DNA from: Alphaproteobacteria bacterium UBA3773
GTDB taxonomy: Bacteria; Pseudomonadota; Alphaproteobacteria; RF32; CAG-239
Length of the DNA: 64,000 nucleotides
Direction of reading: 5' to 3'
Assembly: GCA_002372275.1 (NCBI GenBank)
Contig: DFFP01000003.1
Coordinates: 1 to 64,000 of the forward strand
Under the pieces are notes generated by a model. The model was not told the origin of the DNA and ran no database searches. It saw nothing but the letters and a program-made list of their open reading frames with translations. Shown here one piece after another: positions 44,888 through 52,752 of the stretch (position 1 is the stretch's first letter; every line of letters begins with the position of its first letter). The translations under genes and the position numbers were made by a program.

Positions 44888-45559
44888 TCACATACCCTTA
44901 TATTCGGTATTATATCCTCTGTTTTCTTTCGGGCGCAAGTCGTTGGGGTACATTGTATCGGCATAAATATCCGTCTGCAATTTTTTAATCATCTCAAAAA
45001 CAGCCTGATAGTCTGGAATATCAGCAATAGTCAAGCCGGAATGCAAAGGCATTCCCCGAACATTCGGATAGCGATTGAAGCTCTCATGTGCACTTAAAAC
45101 CACATCCCCCACCCCGAGCCATTGGTCAAAAATACCGCGGTGGATATTGACGCGCGAAAGCTCCATATAAGGCTTCATTTCACATGTATACGAAAATATT
45201 CCACCCGAAAGATAGACGCCACGGTCAGTGACAATATACTGCGTATTTTTATACCTTTTAAATGTAAAAAGTGCGCCGATTAAATAAATCCAAACCGGCA
45301 TTAAATGAAACATAAAAAATATCACTATAAAAATAAGCGCGGGTCCTATTTCCGCAGACGCATTTTGAGAGCGCGTTCCCCAAAAGGCCACCCCGATAAA
45401 ACAAGAATCAAATAAAAGCCATAAAAGCGCAAACGGCAACAGCGGATTAAAAATTCCCTCTAAAATAAAACATTTTTTCTCGGGTTTTCGCTTCCATAAA
45501 ATTTTTTCATCATGCCCTACCATCTTTTCCAAGTCGGACTTTACATATTCTCCCAGCAT
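44888..45559 (-). CDS. Bacterial PH-like (DUF304-type) membrane protein
   Basis: 223 residues from the ATG at 45559, preceded by AAAGGAGGAAAT; a longer frame lacks such a site. Two hydrophobic helices (about 48-75 and 88-115) are followed by a bPH2-like beta domain (YIVTDRGVYLSGG, RVNIHRGIFDQWLGVGDVVLS). Such proteins are membrane-bound and of unknown function. Convergent with the kinase, 4 nt apart, so no promoter sharing. It may belong to the same membrane process, but nothing shows this directly. Confidence 0.8.
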   Translation of the reverse strand: MLGEYVKSDLEKMVGHDEKILWKRKPEKKCFILEGIFNPLLPFALLWLLFDSCFIGVAFWGTRSQNASAEIGPALIFIVIFFMFHLMPVWIYLIGALFTFKRYKNTQYIVTDRGVYLSGGIFSYTCEMKPYMELSRVNIHRGIFDQWLGVGDVVLSAHESFNRYPNVRGMPLHSGLTIADIPDYQAVFEMIKKLQTDIYADTMYPNDLRPKENRGYNTEYKGM

Positions 45560-45646
45560 TATTTCCTCCTTTTTGGTATCTCCTTTCTGTTTTACCAGTA
45601 AATAAATAAAATCACAATCTTTTTTTAAATAGCTTAGCATTATCAT

Positions 45647-45801
45647 GCTGGAATCGTAGATGAATAAGCAACGTAGTTGTCACCCTGAACTTGTTTCAGG
45701 GTCTTTTCTCCTCTTGTCATCCCTCGAAGTGCGCGGCGCGTCACGAAGTTAAGGGATCTCTTTTTCAATCGCCCGCGCTTTGGCGCACTAGGCGATTCTT
45801 C
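45647..45801. repeat. Repeats B-partial, D and A
   Basis: B fragment (about 45647-45675), D hairpin CCCTGAACTTGTTTCAGGG (45679-45701) and a full A unit (45715-45801). No gene is seen in 45560-45888; a 71-codon frame here is made of the repeats. Confidence 0.85.
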
Positions 45802-45888
45802 TCCTTCTTTCAACCTCTCCTCCCCATCACCCCAAAAGCCTGTCCCGAGAATCCACAAAAATCCGTCACCTAAGACATTCCTTACCCT

Positions 45889-46821
45889 TTACCTATACTT
45901 TATCTTAAACGTATTTTTATTATTTTTCACAAGAGCAGTTGCTTCCTCAACACTCAATATCCTTTTACCTTGCAAACCGATTAACTTTCCATTTGCATTA
46001 TAAATTGAAATCGAACCGTCAGTGTCATACAAATACTTTGAAAGTATTCTCCCGTTCCCGTCATATGTTGCTAAAACTTTACCATTTTCATCTTTTTGAG
46101 CATAGCTGCCTGAAATAACATTTAAATTCAAAGCCAAATCTTCCCAACTTCCGAAAACTTTTTTAATACTCCCATCTTTATTATAAAGCACATAATTATC
46201 TCCATCTTTTTCATATAAAAGAGCATTATTTCCGCATTTTGAATGAATACTGCAATATACTTCCCCACTTGGCCAGTAAAAAAATTCTATATCTCCCTGT
46301 ACCCACGGAGAATATATTCGAGTATTTTCTGGAATAACCACACGTTGGACATGTGAACCATAAAAAATATTGCCGGTTATTTTTTCTACAGTTTCAGGTA
46401 TAACTAAATTTGGTGTAGACAAACGAGAAAAAATACTACCACTGATATCTTTTAACGTACTTGGCAACGATACTTCCTGTGCACTCAGACCCGTGTACCC
46501 TGAAAAGCATCCTGTAATACTTTCCATACCTTCACTAAAAACAATTTTTGAAAGATTTCTTGTCGGCATATCTGTCAGCCAAGGAGACTGATACCCGGAA
46601 TTTCCATAAATTTCTTCCGTTTTTTTTCCGGAAAATGTTAATGTATTTGAAGCAGAATCATACCGTGCCGTACAATCTGAACCACACGACCAACAATTTG
46701 TTTCAGTATCACCTTCTGCTTGTCCGCATGGTGTTGCTATACCTGCAAAAGCTTTAGAAAGAAACATCGCAACCAACACCAATCCGTTATAAAATATCTT
46801 TATTGAATTTATCTTTTTCAT
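45889..46821 (-). CDS. Secreted repeat protein, paralog of the gene at 14985
   Basis: 310 residues from the ATG at 46821, where AAAGG lies 9 nt upstream; an ATG at 46830 is too close to that site. Signal peptide (IFYNGLVLVAMFLSKAFAG). The mature part has CWSCGSDCTARYDSASNTLTFS at its start, then LRR_5/BspA-like units (LSAQEVSLPSTLKDISGSIF, NLVIPETVEKITGNIF). The C-terminal half has YD-type units (LYDTDGSISIYNANGKLIG) and ends EEATALVKNNKNTFKIKYR. Start and end match the gene at 14985. It lies 28 nt after the terminator of a structured RNA. Likely periplasmic or surface binding protein; function unknown. Confidence 0.78.
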   Translation of the reverse strand: MKKINSIKIFYNGLVLVAMFLSKAFAGIATPCGQAEGDTETNCWSCGSDCTARYDSASNTLTFSGKKTEEIYGNSGYQSPWLTDMPTRNLSKIVFSEGMESITGCFSGYTGLSAQEVSLPSTLKDISGSIFSRLSTPNLVIPETVEKITGNIFYGSHVQRVVIPENTRIYSPWVQGDIEFFYWPSGEVYCSIHSKCGNNALLYEKDGDNYVLYNKDGSIKKVFGSWEDLALNLNVISGSYAQKDENGKVLATYDGNGRILSKYLYDTDGSISIYNANGKLIGLQGKRILSVEEATALVKNNKNTFKIKYR

Positions 46822-46849
46822 TTCAAACATCCTTTATCATAACGTTACA

Positions 46850-47042
46850 AAAAAACCCGACTTTTTATTAAAGCGGGCGGATGTTGGTAAACCGTATAAC
46901 TGTAAACGGCTCGGCTGATTTGGCCGGAAGCCTTATTCGCCGACATCCGCTCATTTGCAGAAATCGGCATTTATATTTAAGTCGCTTGCTCTTTGCGACT
47001 ACAGTTATAAAGGGTTACCACGCCCTTGCATTTTTGAATGCT
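46850..47042 (-). ncRNA. Unassigned structured RNA, about 190 nt, with competing helices
   Basis: Bounded by a promoter (47077-47049) and a terminator (CCCG/CGGG-type stem plus T7, 46849-46877). Helices in + coordinates: a perfect 10-bp pair 46895-46904/47000-47009 (TATAACTGTA/TACAGTTATA), continued by GGTAAACC/GGTTACC (46886-46893/47013-47019) and GGGCG/CGCCC (46875-46879/47021-47025). Inside are 46981-46985/46995-46999 (5 bp), 46939-46943/46964-46968 (5 bp) and 46908-46932 (hairpin). A rival 11-position pairing, 46877-46887 with 46940-46950 (one C-A mismatch in the transcript), would form a pseudoknot with the main stem. The outermost pair uses bases of the terminator stem. It may be a riboswitch-like leader of the gene at 46821 or an independent RNA. 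Confidence 0.75.
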
Positions 47043-47048
47043 GTCTTA

Positions 47049-47077
47049 ATTTTATGATAACCACCGCATAAAGTCAA
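47049..47077 (-). promoter_or_regulatory. Strong sigma70 promoter for the structured RNA
   Basis: On the minus strand TTGACT (47077-47072), exactly 17 nt, TAAAAT (47054-47049). Predicted start near 47042. Confidence 0.85.
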
Positions 47078-47152
47078 GAAAAACAGGTAAAAGAAATTCA
47101 AATAAGTGTGTTTGAACTATGAAGACCCCGTATGTATGATTTACCTTAAATT

Positions 47153-47189
47153 AAAAAGTCCCTCAACCATCAAAAGTGAGAGACTTTTT
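47153..47189 (-). terminator. Terminator of the SpoIIE phosphatase gene
   Basis: AAAAAGTC-CTC pairs with GAG-GACTTTTT, 25 nt beyond the stop on the minus strand. Confidence 0.85.
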
Positions 47190-47214
47190 CTTCAAAAATT
47201 CAAAGCAAACAACA

Positions 47215-49098
47215 TTATTTTTTCTTCTTAAATTCAACAACCATCATTGTAATATCATCAAATTGCGGTGCTTTTTTAATGAATTTTTTAATGCATTGAT
47301 GCACATATTCCAGCGTTTCGGATACTTTGACTTCTTTTTGGTTCAGCGCTTCAAGCAAGCGATCTTCCCCGAAAAATTTATTTTCTTTGGCCTGAGCCTC
47401 GGTCACACCGTCCGTATATAAAAACAACCTGTCATGTTCACTTAAGGTTAGCGTTTCCGTCTGAAAATCAAACCCTTCCATCACACCCAAAACAATATTT
47501 TTAGCCACATCAACATATTTATATACATTATTTGAGCGCACCAGCGGCGGACAGTGTCCGGCGTTCACATATTCGATTATTCCCGTCTTAAAATCCAAAA
47601 TACCGACAAACGCTGTCACAAACATCAAGGGCGAACTGGTGCTGCAAAGCGAATTATTTGCTTTTTCAATCGCCTGTTTTAAGGGGTATCCTGCCTGCAA
47701 CATATTTTTAATTGCCGTTTTAGCCGACATCATATAAAGCGCAGCCGTAATACCTTTCCCGCAAACGTCTGCCATCACAAGCCCCGCATGATTTTCATCC
47801 ACCGGGAAAAAGTCATAAAAATCGCCTCCGACTTCTCGCGCCGGAATCATCGAAGCATAAAGTTCAAAATAATCGGTTTTCGGAAAATCTTTCGGTAAAG
47901 CCGAATCCTGAATTGTTTTGGCAATTGCGAGTTCTGAAGCCAATTTTTCTTTTTCGGCCGAAATTTTTGCAAGCTCCGTTAAATGCGCTTTCATATCTGT
48001 TTTCATTTTATTAAAAGCGGCAGCCAATTTAGCCAATTCCGAAGGTTCCTTCAAATAAATTGTCCTGTCCAAATCTCCATCACTGATTTTTTGAGCAATA
48101 TCGGTTAAGGTATCAATCGGTTGATTGATGTTTTTCTTTAAGACCTTATACAAAACCGATACAATAACCATCATACTGACAAGCAAAACGCTGAGCAATA
48201 CCACTAAATGATGAAACGCATTACTGAAAAGTTCCAAAAATGGAATATTGACAATCAAAAACATTCCGTTACTGAGACGCTTGATATAAGGCACATACAC
48301 TACCCCCTTATAATTAAAGCGAACGCCGTCTTTAAGCTCATCTGAATACCACTTCATTTCTTTTAAGGATTGTCCCATCATTAAAGAATTATCAACGCCT
48401 TTTTCTGTCGTGGCAATCACGTAGTCATTCGTTTTATCCGCAAACAAAACAAAGCTGTTCGGTGTCGGTTTAATGTTTAAGATAGATTTTAAAATCGTAT
48501 CCAGTTCCCAATCCACCGTTGCCATACCGATTAAATCATCTCCGTTATATATTCCGGCGCCGATGGTCGTCATTAAAATACCGAGTTGCGTACTTTTATA
48601 AGGTCTTGTCCACGAAATTCTTTTACCGTTTTTTACGTCGTTTTTAATTTCTTTATACCAATTTTGGTCAAAATAATTAAAGGTGCCATCCACACAAGAA
48701 TATAAAAGCTCAATTTTTCTGTTATCATCAAAAAGGGCATGTATGCAGTGATTTTTATTTTTTTCATCTGCTTTATAGGGCAAAAAATAAATACCGTTTC
48801 CCATCGAATTCGGATAGTTTTTCAAAATACCTGTTACAAAAAACTCCGCAATCTGCTGTATATTTCCTTTTTGATGATAAATTTCGCCCATCAAAGCTAA
48901 ATCCAGTGCATTTTTTTCAAGCGCTGCAATTTCCGTATTAATTTGTTTTTCAAAAGCCGTAATTGAAGCATTATTGCTTGAAATAATGAGCTCTTTATCA
49001 TGATAAAAAGCCATTGTTGCCGCACTGATAACCACAGCAGAGAGTGCAATGAGCAATGCAAAAGTCACAAAAACAATTTTAGATTTAATGCTTTCCAC
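47215..49098 (-). CDS. Membrane sensor with HAMP and SpoIIE-type PP2C phosphatase domain
   Basis: 627 residues, starting at a GTG with AAAAGGAC upstream. TM1 near 10-30, an extracytoplasmic Cache-like sensor (about 35-290, including GIYFLPYKAD and MTTIGAGIYNGDDLIGMATVDWELD), TM2 near 295-320, HAMP (about 325-378), a coiled stretch, then the SpoIIE/RsbU phosphatase (about 395-625) with ASMIPAREVGGDFYDFF, MADVCGKGITAALYM, NAGHCPPL and LFLYTDGVTEA. The family dephosphorylates STAS anti-sigma antagonists; none is in the window. A paralog with an added kinase domain lies at 56210. Confidence 0.92.
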   Translation of the reverse strand: MESIKSKIVFVTFALLIALSAVVISAATMAFYHDKELIISSNNASITAFEKQINTEIAALEKNALDLALMGEIYHQKGNIQQIAEFFVTGILKNYPNSMGNGIYFLPYKADEKNKNHCIHALFDDNRKIELLYSCVDGTFNYFDQNWYKEIKNDVKNGKRISWTRPYKSTQLGILMTTIGAGIYNGDDLIGMATVDWELDTILKSILNIKPTPNSFVLFADKTNDYVIATTEKGVDNSLMMGQSLKEMKWYSDELKDGVRFNYKGVVYVPYIKRLSNGMFLIVNIPFLELFSNAFHHLVVLLSVLLVSMMVIVSVLYKVLKKNINQPIDTLTDIAQKISDGDLDRTIYLKEPSELAKLAAAFNKMKTDMKAHLTELAKISAEKEKLASELAIAKTIQDSALPKDFPKTDYFELYASMIPAREVGGDFYDFFPVDENHAGLVMADVCGKGITAALYMMSAKTAIKNMLQAGYPLKQAIEKANNSLCSTSSPLMFVTAFVGILDFKTGIIEYVNAGHCPPLVRSNNVYKYVDVAKNIVLGVMEGFDFQTETLTLSEHDRLFLYTDGVTEAQAKENKFFGEDRLLEALNQKEVKVSETLEYVHQCIKKFIKKAPQFDDITMMVVEFKKKK

Positions 49099-49204
49099 AG
49101 CTTTGTCCTTTTGTTTATTATCAACAATGGTTGTAATTTAGCTTATTTATTTTTTTAATACAATAAACGTTTTTAAAAAATAAACAAACACCTTTTGTGC
49201 TTTT

Positions 49205-49288
49205 TGTTCAAATCTCGATATAGAAATATCGGACCAACAAAAAACCTCCCGCAAGGGGAGGCTTTTTTGTTGGTGATTTAAGCGAGAT
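49205..49288. repeat. Duplicated tRNA-end/terminator unit 1
   Basis: TTCAAATCTCG, a small hairpin CGATAT-AGAA-ATATCG, then CCAACAAAAAA-CCTCCC/GGGAGG-TTTTTTGTTGG and GTGATTTAAGCGAGATTT. The last part resembles the tRNA-Glu 3' end read on the minus strand. Unit 2 lies at 49453. Confidence 0.75.
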
Positions 49289-49409
49289 TTTTCTTGTCAT
49301 GATGGTTCGCTTGAAGCTCACATCATGCCTTCGGTCACTCGTTTGTTAATTTCGCCGCGGTCGCTTATACGCTTCCTTGCTCAAATAAACAAACTTCGCC
49401 TCTTGTGGT

Positions 49410-49435
49410 AAAAAATGCCGTTTAAGGCATTTTTT
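49410..49435. terminator. Bidirectional terminator hairpin
   Basis: AAAAAATGCC pairs with GGCATTTTTT around GTTTAA. It lies between the two duplicated units; no gene is seen around it. Confidence 0.8.
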
Positions 49436-49452
49436 ATCCTCGAGCTCGTCCC

Positions 49453-49523
49453 TCGTTCAAATCTCGGCATAGAAATACCGGACCAACAAAAAAAAACACA
49501 CCGCAAGGGTGTGTTTTTTTTGT
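49453..49523. repeat. Duplicated unit 2: terminator of tRNA-Glu
   Basis: TTCAAATCTCG, hairpin CGGCAT-AGAA-ATACCG, then CCAACA plus A-run, CACACC/GGGTGTG stem and T-run TGTTGG. The palindrome directly follows the tRNA-Glu CCA end and is its terminator. Compared with unit 1 the small hairpin shows an A-T to G-C compensatory change. Confidence 0.8.
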
Positions 49524-49598
49524 TGGTGATTCCAACGAGATTTGAACTCGTGTTGCAGCCTTGAGAGGGCCGCGTCCTAACCACTAGACGATGGAACC
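49524..49598 (-). tRNA. tRNA-Glu (anticodon CTC)
   Basis: 75 nt including an encoded CCA. Acceptor GGTTCCA pairs with TGGAATC, anticodon loop CTCTCAA reads CTC, T-loop TTCAAAT. Discriminator A. No fault in the cloverleaf. Confidence 0.95.
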
Positions 49599-49649
49599 GA
49601 AAAGGGTTTTATTCTTTTACCCTATTTTATTTTAATTTGCAAGATTTTT

Positions 49650-50573
49650 TTATTCTCCGCGATTTGAATCTGATTTTCTCTTTTTAAGTTTGGCTAATTT
49701 TTCGCTGACCAAACCCGTCTCACGCCCTGTTCTTGCCAGTCTGTCATACATTCGTTCAATTTCTTTTTCCAAATAAGCGCGTTCAATTTCGCTTGCTAAA
49801 TTTTGCTTCATTCCCTCCGTTCCAAAGCAGCGAATATTTTCTACCTCATCAAGCAAGTCTTCAACATAGCGATGCGTTTCTTCTTTCTTTTTGATAAAAT
49901 AAGGCATTTCATAAGCTATTTGTCTGGCGTTGGCATAAGCTTCCGTCCCGTTTTCACAGTTATTATATTTCAGTTTCAAAAGCCTGAGTGCTGTTTCCGC
50001 CTCTTCGCTGTTATCCACCACAATAAAGGGCATACGTGTTGCAAATCCTGTTGCCGAAAGCTCTTTAAGCGTTTCCAAAATATGATAAAAGAAATTATCG
50101 ATGTTATAAATAATAAACGGCTTGTTTTTCAAAAAACCGTCCTGCATAGCCACACAGTCATACGCAAGCTCATCTAACGTTCCGACCCCGCCCGGTGCAA
50201 ACACGACCAAGTCAGCTTCCAAAAGCTTTTTCTTACGATTTTCAAGTGAATCTTCAATCACAACTTCGCTGATTAAATTCAACAGTTCATCTTTTTCATA
50301 AAGGTCATAATATTCTTTTGTTGTGACCCCGATAATCGGAGCTGCTCCTTTTTCACCTTTGTCATTATTTTTAAGGTATTCATCAATCACACCGCGTGCC
50401 ACGGCGCCCATCACACCCGAATTTGAAAATCCGTAATCCAAACGGAATCCCATTTTTGCAATAATTTTACCGAGTTTATAACTTTCTTCCACATAAATCG
50501 GATCAAAACCGTCCTGATGTCCGCCGGAGACGCAAACTCTCAAATTTCTTTTCACAACGCAGTCTTCTGTCAT
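49650..50573 (-). CDS. LOG-family (TIGR00730) nucleotide 5'-monophosphate phosphoribohydrolase
   Basis: 307 residues from the ATG at 50573 with AAAGG upstream; a longer frame overlaps nothing useful and lacks a site. A Rossmann-like core with the signature PGGVGTLDE and the upstream Arg of ENRKK marks the LOG family. It has a C-terminal extension of about 100 charged helical residues compared with short LOG proteins. Family members release bases from nucleotide monophosphates, including cytokinin precursors; the substrate here is unknown. Lies 44 nt downstream of ctrA and may share its transcript. Confidence 0.88.
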   Translation of the reverse strand: MTEDCVVKRNLRVCVSGGHQDGFDPIYVEESYKLGKIIAKMGFRLDYGFSNSGVMGAVARGVIDEYLKNNDKGEKGAAPIIGVTTKEYYDLYEKDELLNLISEVVIEDSLENRKKKLLEADLVVFAPGGVGTLDELAYDCVAMQDGFLKNKPFIIYNIDNFFYHILETLKELSATGFATRMPFIVVDNSEEAETALRLLKLKYNNCENGTEAYANARQIAYEMPYFIKKKEETHRYVEDLLDEVENIRCFGTEGMKQNLASEIERAYLEKEIERMYDRLARTGRETGLVSEKLAKLKKRKSDSNRGE

Positions 50574-50617
50574 TTTAAAACCTTTTTTAAAAAGATAAAA
50601 TGATTGCTTAAAAAATT

Positions 50618-51313
50618 CTAGCCCTGATTTTCCGCCTCGTCCGGATCGCGCAAAACATAACCCCTGCCCCAAACGGTTTCAATATAGTTTTTACCGCCTG
50701 ATGCTTTTTCAAGTTTCTTTCTGAGTTTACAAATAAACACATCAATAATTTTGAGTTCCGGCTCATCCATACCGCCATACAAATGGTTCAAGAATTGATC
50801 TTTATTTAAGGTCGAACCTTTGCGAAGCGACAAAAGCTCCATAATACCATATTCTTTACCTGTTAAATGAAGCGGTTTACCGCCGACAGTGACCGTTTGC
50901 GTGTCTAAATTAACCACGACATCACCTGTCTGAATGGTCGAGGTGGCATGATCTTGTGAGCGACGAACAATGGCATGAATACGTGCCAAGAGTTCCGATC
51001 TGTCAAACGGTTTTGTTAAATAATCATCTGCCCCGAATCCTAAGCCTTTCACTTTCTTATCCGGCCCCGTTAAACCCGACAAAATAAGTACCGGTGTTTT
51101 AACCTTTGCATTTCTTAAACTTCTTAAAACTTCATACCCGTTCATATCAGGCAGCATCAAATCCAAAATGATGATATCATAATCATAAACTTTGCCGATC
51201 TCTAAACCATCTTCACCCAAATCGGTTGAATAAACAACCATTCCCTCGTGTTTAAGCATCATTTCAATGCTTTGTGAAACGGCGTGATCATCTTCAATTA
51301 ACAAAACTCTCAT
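50618..51313 (-). CDS. ctrA: Cell-cycle response regulator CtrA
   Basis: 231 residues from the ATG at 51313 (MRVLLIEDD), with GAAAGGGAAAG upstream. Receiver domain with acidic pair EDD, phospho-acceptor Asp in IIILDLMLPDMNG and Lys in DYLTKPFDRSEL; OmpR-type winged helix (about 125-225) with LTGKEYGIMELLSLRKG and GRGYVLRDP. This sequence is highly conserved in alphaproteobacterial CtrA, master regulator of the cell cycle and of motility or envelope genes. Its upstream region has TTAA-rich palindromes fitting autoregulation. The kinase CckA and ChpT are not in the window. Confidence 0.96.
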   Translation of the reverse strand: MRVLLIEDDHAVSQSIEMMLKHEGMVVYSTDLGEDGLEIGKVYDYDIIILDLMLPDMNGYEVLRSLRNAKVKTPVLILSGLTGPDKKVKGLGFGADDYLTKPFDRSELLARIHAIVRRSQDHATSTIQTGDVVVNLDTQTVTVGGKPLHLTGKEYGIMELLSLRKGSTLNKDQFLNHLYGGMDEPELKIIDVFICKLRKKLEKASGGKNYIETVWGRGYVLRDPDEAENQG

Positions 51314-51371
51314 TTCTTTCCCTTTCATTTAAAATGACTTCGATATTTTGCATGATAATGCACAAATTTTT

Positions 51372-51417
51372 ATTTGTTAACAATTATTAATAAGCTTGTT
51401 AATAATTATTAACAAAT
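51372..51417. promoter_or_regulatory. 46-bp palindrome in the ctrA-sodB spacer
   Basis: Near-perfect arms ATTTGTTAA-n-AATTATTAA around AAGCTT. It contains four TTAA boxes spaced 6, 8 and 6 nt; CtrA sites are TTAA-N7-TTAA, so spacing is close but not exact. It lies 58 nt before ctrA and 66 nt before sodB, between divergent genes. Confidence 0.65.
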
Positions 51418-51483
51418 CCCCTTGAAAGTGCTTAAAACAGGTCTATATCAGCTTTTATAAATTTTATGATAAAGGAAAAAAAT

Positions 51484-52053
51484 ATGTTTACACTACCTAA
51501 ACTTTCTTATAGCTATACCGATTTAGAGCCTTACATGTCCGAGCAAACGCTTTTATTTCACCACACAAAACACCACCAATCATACATCGATAACTTAAAT
51601 AAACTCATACAAAACACCGAATTTGAAGATTTAAGTTTAGAAGAGATTATCCGGCAAACGGCAGATGACATTAAATATGAATCTATTTTCAACAATGCCG
51701 CGCAAACATATAACCATAATTTCTTTTTTGCGCATCTTTCCCCAAACGGTGCTCAAACGCCGCCGGCCGAGCTTTTCAAAGGCATTGAAAAAACTTTTGG
51801 CTCTTATGAAATTTTCAAAAGTGAATTTAAAAATGCAGCGCTCTCTCAGTTTGGCAGCGGCTGGGCGTGGCTTGCCGAAGACGGAAAAGAACATCTCAAA
51901 ATTTTAAAAACATCAAATGCCGATACACCGATTGCACATCACTTAAAACCGCTTATGTGTATAGACGTTTGGGAGCACGCTTACTACCTTGATTTTCAAA
52001 ACAGGCGCGCCGATTTTATCGACACCTTTTTAGATCACCTCATCAAGTGGTAA
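51484..52053 (+). CDS. sodB: Iron/manganese superoxide dismutase
   Basis: 189 residues from the ATG at 51484 (AAAGGAAAAA upstream). Metal ligands are visible: His of HHTKHHQSYI, His of TYNHNFFF, and Asp and His of DVWEHAYYLDF. The AAQTYNHNF and QFGSGWAWL segments favour the iron type. It removes superoxide in the cytoplasm. Divergent from ctrA, closed by its own terminator. Confidence 0.95.
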   Translation: MFTLPKLSYSYTDLEPYMSEQTLLFHHTKHHQSYIDNLNKLIQNTEFEDLSLEEIIRQTADDIKYESIFNNAAQTYNHNFFFAHLSPNGAQTPPAELFKGIEKTFGSYEIFKSEFKNAALSQFGSGWAWLAEDGKEHLKILKTSNADTPIAHHLKPLMCIDVWEHAYYLDFQNRRADFIDTFLDHLIKW

Positions 52054-52086
52054 AGTTCCGCTACATGACGCACTCGAAATTATCAT

Positions 52087-52119
52087 AAAAAAACCACCGA
52101 ATTTCATCAGTGGTTTTTT
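52087..52119. terminator. Terminator between sodB and the convergent gene
   Basis: AAAAAACCAC pairs with GTGGTTTTTT; A and T runs allow use from both sides. Confidence 0.88.
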
Positions 52120-52143
52120 AAGCATTTTTATTTTATTAAAAAC

Positions 52144-52608
52144 TTATTGCACAAAAGTACAATGTTTTTCGATTTCTTTTTCAATTTTGATGGCATCATC
52201 TTTTTTCATCGCATAAAGCGGAACGGAAAAAGCGCCGTAACGAGAGGCACGACTGAACTTTTGCATTGGTCTTAAGTTATAATTGGCATTTTTTTTAAGC
52301 TTAAATCTAATAAACGAACGTCCGAAAGTGCCGCTTTTCATTTTTTCGGCAAAATCAATATCTTTCCATTTCAAGAGCTCATTTTTATCAATGATAATTC
52401 CGTCAGATGTAATTTTCGCAAGTCTTTGAGGTTTCAAAAAAACATACCACGCACTGATAGCGGCGAGCAGACCGATCACTTTAACCGAATTGACGAACAC
52501 ATTTTCAATAAACGTTGTTGCAAAAAAGTGCAATGCAAACCAAAGAACAACCAGGCTCAAAACGGCCCAAACACATAATTTTCTGCGATCATAATAAAAC
52601 TCTTTCAT
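52144..52608 (-). CDS. Small membrane protein, possibly PH-like
   Basis: 154 residues from the ATG at 52608, with GGGAGAT upstream. Two hydrophobic helices (about 12-35 and 42-60) precede a soluble part (AKITSDGIIIDKNELLKWKDI) that resembles the STM3941/bPH pattern of membrane-tethered beta domains. Function unknown. It lies between sodB and aspS with a convergent terminator, so it is a single gene. Confidence 0.65.
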   Translation of the reverse strand: MKEFYYDRRKLCVWAVLSLVVLWFALHFFATTFIENVFVNSVKVIGLLAAISAWYVFLKPQRLAKITSDGIIIDKNELLKWKDIDFAEKMKSGTFGRSFIRFKLKKNANYNLRPMQKFSRASRYGAFSVPLYAMKKDDAIKIEKEIEKHCTFVQ

Positions 52609-52752
52609 AACAAATCTCCCAAAAGCATAATCCATATCAAAACACTATGAAATTTTTTTAATAATATCAAGTAAAAAAAAATAGTCTTGCATTTTAGATA
52701 TAATCGCGCTAAAACTGGGCACATAATTTTTTAACAGAACGGAACAAAAAAA

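Noticed and set aside
45643..45858. 71-codon minus-strand frame
   Set aside because: Composed of dispersed repeats B, D and A; no initiation signal.
49298..49327. Hairpin CATGATG/CATCATG as a separate terminator or small RNA
   Set aside because: No T-run or promoter accompanies it; it may just be decayed sequence between the duplicated units.
49381..49584. 67-codon minus-strand frame
   Set aside because: Overlaps tRNA-Glu and its terminator; an artefact of RNA-gene sequence.
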